DNA from: CAYLLN01 sp964384375
GTDB taxonomy: Bacteria > Planctomycetota > Planctomycetia > Pirellulales > Pirellulaceae
NCBI GenBank assembly: GCA_964384375.1
Contig: CAYLLN010000023.1
Location: 20,364-84,363 of the forward strand
Direction: 5' to 3'
DNA: 64,000 bases
Shown: in pieces, positions 60,731 to 64,000 of the stretch
Numbering within the stretch: the stretch's first letter is position 1
How the letters are laid out: each line of letters begins with the position of its first letter
The notes under the pieces: model-generated
What the model was told of the DNA's origin: nothing
Database searches by the model: none
What the model saw: only the letters and a program-made list of their open reading frames with translations
Program-made: the position numbers and the translations under genes

Positions 60731-61507
60731 TCACAGCCACTTCGGCTCGCGCTTCTCCAGAAATGCTGCGAGCCCTTCTCGGGCCGCTTCCGTGGTGCGA
60801 GCCGTAGCGCTGGCGGCGGCGCCGGCGCTAAGCAGCGTCCCCAAATGCTCGCCGATCGTCTCATTGAGCATTCGCTTCGTAAGGAGCAGCGCCTCCGGCG
60901 CGCTCTTGGCAATCTCGCCGGCCAGTTCCTGAGCACGGGCCCAGACGAACTCTCCTGGCACGACCTCGTGATAGAGGCCGATCCGCTGTGCTTCGGCGGG
61001 ATCGATCGTTCGCGCCGTGAGAAGCAGGTTTGCGGCATGCGATGCGCCGATGCGAAACACGAGCAGTGGCGAGACGAGACCCGCGACGATCCCCCTCCTC
61101 GGCTCAGGCAGGCCGAACTTGGCTTCTGGCGTGCCGATGACGATATCGCTAGCTAGCGCAAGTCCGGCGCCACCTGCCATAGCCGGGCCGTTGATGGCCG
61201 CAATGATCGGTTTGGGAAAGCGGAGCATCACGTCGATCAGTTCGCGATAGGCCACGGCATCGTTGTGCCACTGCAGCATCGCATCCGGCTGCCGGGCGGT
61301 TTCCTGCATCTCGGCCAGATCCATGCCGGCACAAAACGCGGTTCCCGCCCCGGTCAGGATGACGGCTCGCACCTTCTTCTCCTGATGCAGATCATCGAAG
61401 GCCTGCGCGAGATCCTCCATCATCTGCCGCGTGATGGCGTTCCGCTTGTCGGGCCGATTCAAGATGATCGTACCGCTAGGATGGTTGGCTTTGACGATGA
61501 CGGTCAT
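60731..61507 (-). CDS. Enoyl-CoA hydratase/isomerase family protein
   Basis: This 258-residue protein is a crotonase-fold enzyme: LNRPDKRNAITRQMMEDL, an oxyanion-hole AFCAGMDLAEM, a second GPAMAGGAGLALASDIVIG, and a catalytic-Glu region FGLPEPRRGI. It is the last gene of a three-gene minus-strand unit with the AtuA genes. That suggests a role in degradation of a branched acyl-CoA (AtuE- or LiuC-like hydratase); the substrate is inferred only from context. ATG 61507 excludes upstream codons in a GACAGA-like repeat (61510-61543). Confidence 0.85.
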   Translation of the reverse strand: MTVIVKANHPSGTIILNRPDKRNAITRQMMEDLAQAFDDLHQEKKVRAVILTGAGTAFCAGMDLAEMQETARQPDAMLQWHNDAVAYRELIDVMLRFPKPIIAAINGPAMAGGAGLALASDIVIGTPEAKFGLPEPRRGIVAGLVSPLLVFRIGASHAANLLLTARTIDPAEAQRIGLYHEVVPGEFVWARAQELAGEIAKSAPEALLLTKRMLNETIGEHLGTLLSAGAAASATARTTEAAREGLAAFLEKREPKWL

Positions 61508-61545
61508 AGGACAGAGGAGAGAAGACAGGAGACAAGAGACAGGAA

Positions 61546-61887
61546 TCAATCGTTGTCCCAAGCATCGGCGTGGAATGACAAATCGAGGAGTGACGTGGCG
61601 AGTAGTTTCCCTTGTGTGTCGATTCGCAGGCTGCGGCTCGCGCCGCCCCCCAGAGCATCGTACAGAACGAAGTTCAGCGCGAGCACCTTAGGCAGTTCAA
61701 AACGCTCGACTCGAGAAACGCCAAGTTCGCGAAAGTGATCTTGCACACGGACAGCGGTCAAGCGGCTGACGAGCATTGCGTACGCATCGTCGTTGTGGGC
61801 GACAACCCCGATGTTCGCGTGGTTCCCTTTGTCGCCGCTACGGGCGGAGGCGAGATCGCGGACGCGGATGGTCTTGCTGTGGGTCAT
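61546..61887 (-). CDS. AtuA-related protein, small C-terminal-type partner
   Basis: This 113-residue protein matches the separate small domain associated with AtuA (DUF1446) proteins: VRDLASARSGDKGNHANIGVV and ELPKVLALNFVLYDALGGGAS. In many bacteria the two parts are fused; here they are adjacent genes separated by 16 bases. It likely acts together with the AtuA protein. Confidence 0.8.
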   Translation of the reverse strand: MTHSKTIRVRDLASARSGDKGNHANIGVVAHNDDAYAMLVSRLTAVRVQDHFRELGVSRVERFELPKVLALNFVLYDALGGGASRSLRIDTQGKLLATSLLDLSFHADAWDND

Positions 61888-61903
61888 TGTTGATTCAATT
61901 TGC

Positions 61904-63334
61904 TCAGTATTCCACGCCGGGACGTGGATGGTAGCCGATCAGCCAATCGTTGACCGGTTTTACCTCAACAACCGGTTCGACGAGCCGCTTTTCAACCAGT
62001 GTCGGCCAATAGGCAAAGACCGGCCGCACCTGCGGACGCCCCGCAGCATAGCCCGCGAGCCCGGCCGGGCCGCTCGTGATCAACGGAGCGAACTGCCGGG
62101 CAAAGCATTCGACCGCTTCACGCCGCGGATCGTGGGCCGTGACGCGCAGCACCACTTCACCCGGAGCCTGGTACTTGCGATGGAAAAACGCCCCCGGCAC
62201 TCCGGCGCCTGCGCCGAGCAGTTCGATGTTTGACCTCGCCAGTTCTAAGCCGGCCAATTTGCACCGTTCCAGAATGATGCGCCCGCACGCTGCAGCCTTC
62301 TCGCGACAGTCCGGGCCATAGACCAGCAGAGTGCCAGTGGCCATCCAGCCGTCGCGATAGGCGAGCGAGACCTTGTACGTGTTGGTGGCTGGCCGGCCGG
62401 TCGCCCCGCTGATGCGCACGCGGTCGTTTCCCAAATCTTCCACTTCGACAGTTGTGAAGTCGCAATCGACGTCGGGTGTCAGGTAATGCTGCGGGTCGCC
62501 GATTTCATAGACCAGTTGCTCAACGACCGTCCGCCGTGTCACTGCTCCGCCCGTGCCCAGCGGTTTTGTGATGACGGCAGTGCCGTTGTCGGCCAGTTCC
62601 ACGATCGGATAGCCCACATCGGTCAGTTCGTAATCCTGCCAATCGACGCTGTAGCCACCGGTGACCTGAGCCCCGCATTCGATCAAGTGCCCGGCCACGC
62701 TTGCGGCAGCCAGCTTGTCCCAGTCGTCCCATCGCCAACCGAATTCGTACATGGCCGGCCCGACGGTGAGCGATGCATCGGCGACGCGTCCCGTGATGAC
62801 GATCCGTGCCCCTTTGGCCAGGGCATCGGTGATGGGTTTCGCGCCCAAGTACGCATTGGCGGAGACAGGGATTCGGGGCTCGGGGTTCGGGGATGTGGGA
62901 ATGGGAGCAAGGAGCCGTTCGCCCGTATCCAAATTCCGCAGCCCATTACCCTGCTTCGCCAAGTAGTCGATCTGTGACAGCAGATCATCCCCGCTCACGC
63001 AGCCGATCATCACATCGCCTAATCCCGAAGCCGCCAGCACTTTAGCGACAGCCTTGGCGCAGGCTCGCGGATTCACCCCACCTGAGTTGGCCACGATCTT
63101 CAGCCGCGGCTGCGACTTTAGGGCTGGCGTGAGGCTCCGCAGAATCTCAAGGAAGTCCTCGGCATAGCCGGCACTCGCGTCCTTCTCCCGCTGCCGGGCC
63201 AGGATCGACATCGTCAGTTCAGCCAGATGCTCGATGGTGAGGTAATCGACCTCGGCCCGCTCGACGAGCCTGCGTGGCGCATCGATCCAATCGCCCAAAA
63301 AACCGGCGCCGTTGGCAATGCGGAGAATGGCCAT
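61904..63334 (-). CDS. Acyclic terpene utilisation AtuA family protein (DUF1446)
   Basis: This 476-residue protein matches the AtuA/DUF1446 family: RIANGAGFLGDWIDAPRRLVE, LKIVANSGGVNPRACA, GARIVITGRVADASLTVGP and HLIECGAQVTGGYS. AtuA was named from acyclic terpene degradation in Pseudomonas, but the biochemical role is not established. It is first in an operon with the small AtuA partner and an enoyl-CoA hydratase. A proline-rich stretch PTSPNPEPRIP near residue 145 is encoded by a GGGGTTCGGGG-like simple repeat and looks like an insertion. Confidence 0.85.
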   Translation of the reverse strand: MAILRIANGAGFLGDWIDAPRRLVERAEVDYLTIEHLAELTMSILARQREKDASAGYAEDFLEILRSLTPALKSQPRLKIVANSGGVNPRACAKAVAKVLAASGLGDVMIGCVSGDDLLSQIDYLAKQGNGLRNLDTGERLLAPIPTSPNPEPRIPVSANAYLGAKPITDALAKGARIVITGRVADASLTVGPAMYEFGWRWDDWDKLAAASVAGHLIECGAQVTGGYSVDWQDYELTDVGYPIVELADNGTAVITKPLGTGGAVTRRTVVEQLVYEIGDPQHYLTPDVDCDFTTVEVEDLGNDRVRISGATGRPATNTYKVSLAYRDGWMATGTLLVYGPDCREKAAACGRIILERCKLAGLELARSNIELLGAGAGVPGAFFHRKYQAPGEVVLRVTAHDPRREAVECFARQFAPLITSGPAGLAGYAAGRPQVRPVFAYWPTLVEKRLVEPVVEVKPVNDWLIGYHPRPGVEY

Positions 63335-63427
63335 GCTGGAACAATCGCTGAGTTCTCTTCACTCCCTGCAAAGCCGATTGTAGCATGATGGGTGAATCCA
63401 ACCCTCCTGTCCGATGCTCACGATCCC

Positions 63428-63964
63428 ATGAACTTGGTCCTGGCCGACACGATCCGCTTGCCGATGGGTTTCGCAAACCTGCAGGCGTTTCGCCGCTGGA
63501 CGAAATCCGGCGACTATCCCGAGCGCGGCGAGTTTTCATACTTGGGAGGCGACTTGTGGGTGGACCTGACGATGGAAACTGTGCTCCACAATCTGATCAA
63601 GGGTCAGTTCGTTGCGGTCCTCACACTCCTCGTAATCGAACCTGGCCGCCTGGGACGCTGGCTCAGCGACCGCATGCGCCTTATCAACACGGCGGCTGGC
63701 CTCTCCACCGAGCCCGACGGGATGTTTGTGGGCCACGAGGCAGTACGTTCGGGCCAGGTCCGCCTGATCGACGGTGAGTATTCTCTGGAAGTGATCGGCG
63801 CTCCGGAAGTTGTTCTGGAAATCGTCAGCAAAACATCGGTTCAGAAGGACACGGTCGTCCTACGCGAACTTTACGCTGCCGCCGGAATTCAGGAGTATTG
63901 GGTCGTCGATCCACTGGGCAAGGAAATCGTGTTTGACATCTTGCGGCTGACGGCGAGGCTGTGA
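63428..63964 (+). CDS. Uma2-family (DUF820) protein
   Basis: This 178-residue protein has the Uma2 core: GEFSYLGGDLWVDL near residue 30, STEPDGMFVGHEA, and PEVVLEIVSKTSVQKDTVVLRELYAAAGIQEYWVVDP near 120-165. The usual PD before the Glu is PE here. The C-terminal beta strands beyond VFDILRL are short compared with the copy at 26387. ATG 63428 is used; a GTG at 63392 would add 12 residues. It is divergent from the AtuA gene. Confidence 0.7.
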   Translation: MNLVLADTIRLPMGFANLQAFRRWTKSGDYPERGEFSYLGGDLWVDLTMETVLHNLIKGQFVAVLTLLVIEPGRLGRWLSDRMRLINTAAGLSTEPDGMFVGHEAVRSGQVRLIDGEYSLEVIGAPEVVLEIVSKTSVQKDTVVLRELYAAAGIQEYWVVDPLGKEIVFDILRLTARL

Positions 63965-64000
63965 GTTTTTTGGCGGCGAGCGGACGGTGCGGTAGGGACG

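Overview
The window looks like a chromosome segment of a planctomycete, most likely Pirellulales-like. Four genes of the DUF1501 family are present, two of them beside PSCyt1/PSCyt2/PSD1 (DUF1549/DUF1553) cytochrome-type proteins, a pairing greatly expanded in Planctomycetes. There are also many secreted proteins of unknown function, a small DUF6800-like protein, GC-rich sequence, and many short dispersed palindromes, some of which run into coding sequence.

Layout. 0.2-9.4 kb is a Tad (Flp) pilus locus: seven tandem Flp-like pilin paralogues, a TadV/CpaA prepilin peptidase, CpaB/RcpC, CpaF/TadA, TadB and TadC. Several sigma-54-type -24/-12 sites and two intrinsic terminators divide the pilin array into separate transcription units. 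The secretin (CpaC/RcpA) and CpaE/TadZ are not in the window. 9.4-10.1 kb is a mostly non-coding stretch with a consensus-perfect sigma-54 site and a possible 30-codon gene. 10.1-16.7 kb holds lexA, a degenerate sulfatase-fold gene that follows lexA after one base, a large secreted hydrolase-like protein and a Coa1-like membrane protein. 17-28.5 kb has two PSCyt/DUF1553-DUF1501 operons with the tmRNA gene (ssrA) between them. Each operon carries extra genes wedged between the usual partners: a small protein plus an ORF6N protein in one, a Uma2-family protein in the other. 29-30.3 kb has two divergent uncharacterised genes.

30.6-40.8 kb is a run of envelope genes: a prenyltransferase/squalene-cyclase-type toroid protein, a lipoprotein, a single-span TPR and beta-propeller protein, a solute-binding-like protein and a coiled-coil secreted protein. 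44.5-47.9 kb continues in the same style with a DUF1501 protein, a TPR protein and an ExbB/TolQ protein. The intervening 40.8-44.4 kb carries YhcH-like, FAD-oxidoreductase, GxxExxY and EamA genes. The GxxExxY gene is bracketed by 29-bp inverted repeats and may be a mobile unit. 48-58 kb is a mixed set: YHS-like protein, porin, SDR dehydrogenase, PQQ propeller, two secreted proteins, a PfkB-type kinase containing an in-frame dispersed repeat, and an M19 dipeptidase. 58-64 kb holds a lipoprotein, a DUF1501 protein, the DUF6800-like gene, a three-gene acyl-CoA/AtuA operon and a Uma2 gene.

The most unusual features are the seven-pilin array with its alternating terminators and sigma-54 sites, the inverted-repeat-bounded GxxExxY unit, and an 82-86 bp palindromic element lying between the first ATG and the signal peptide of three genes.
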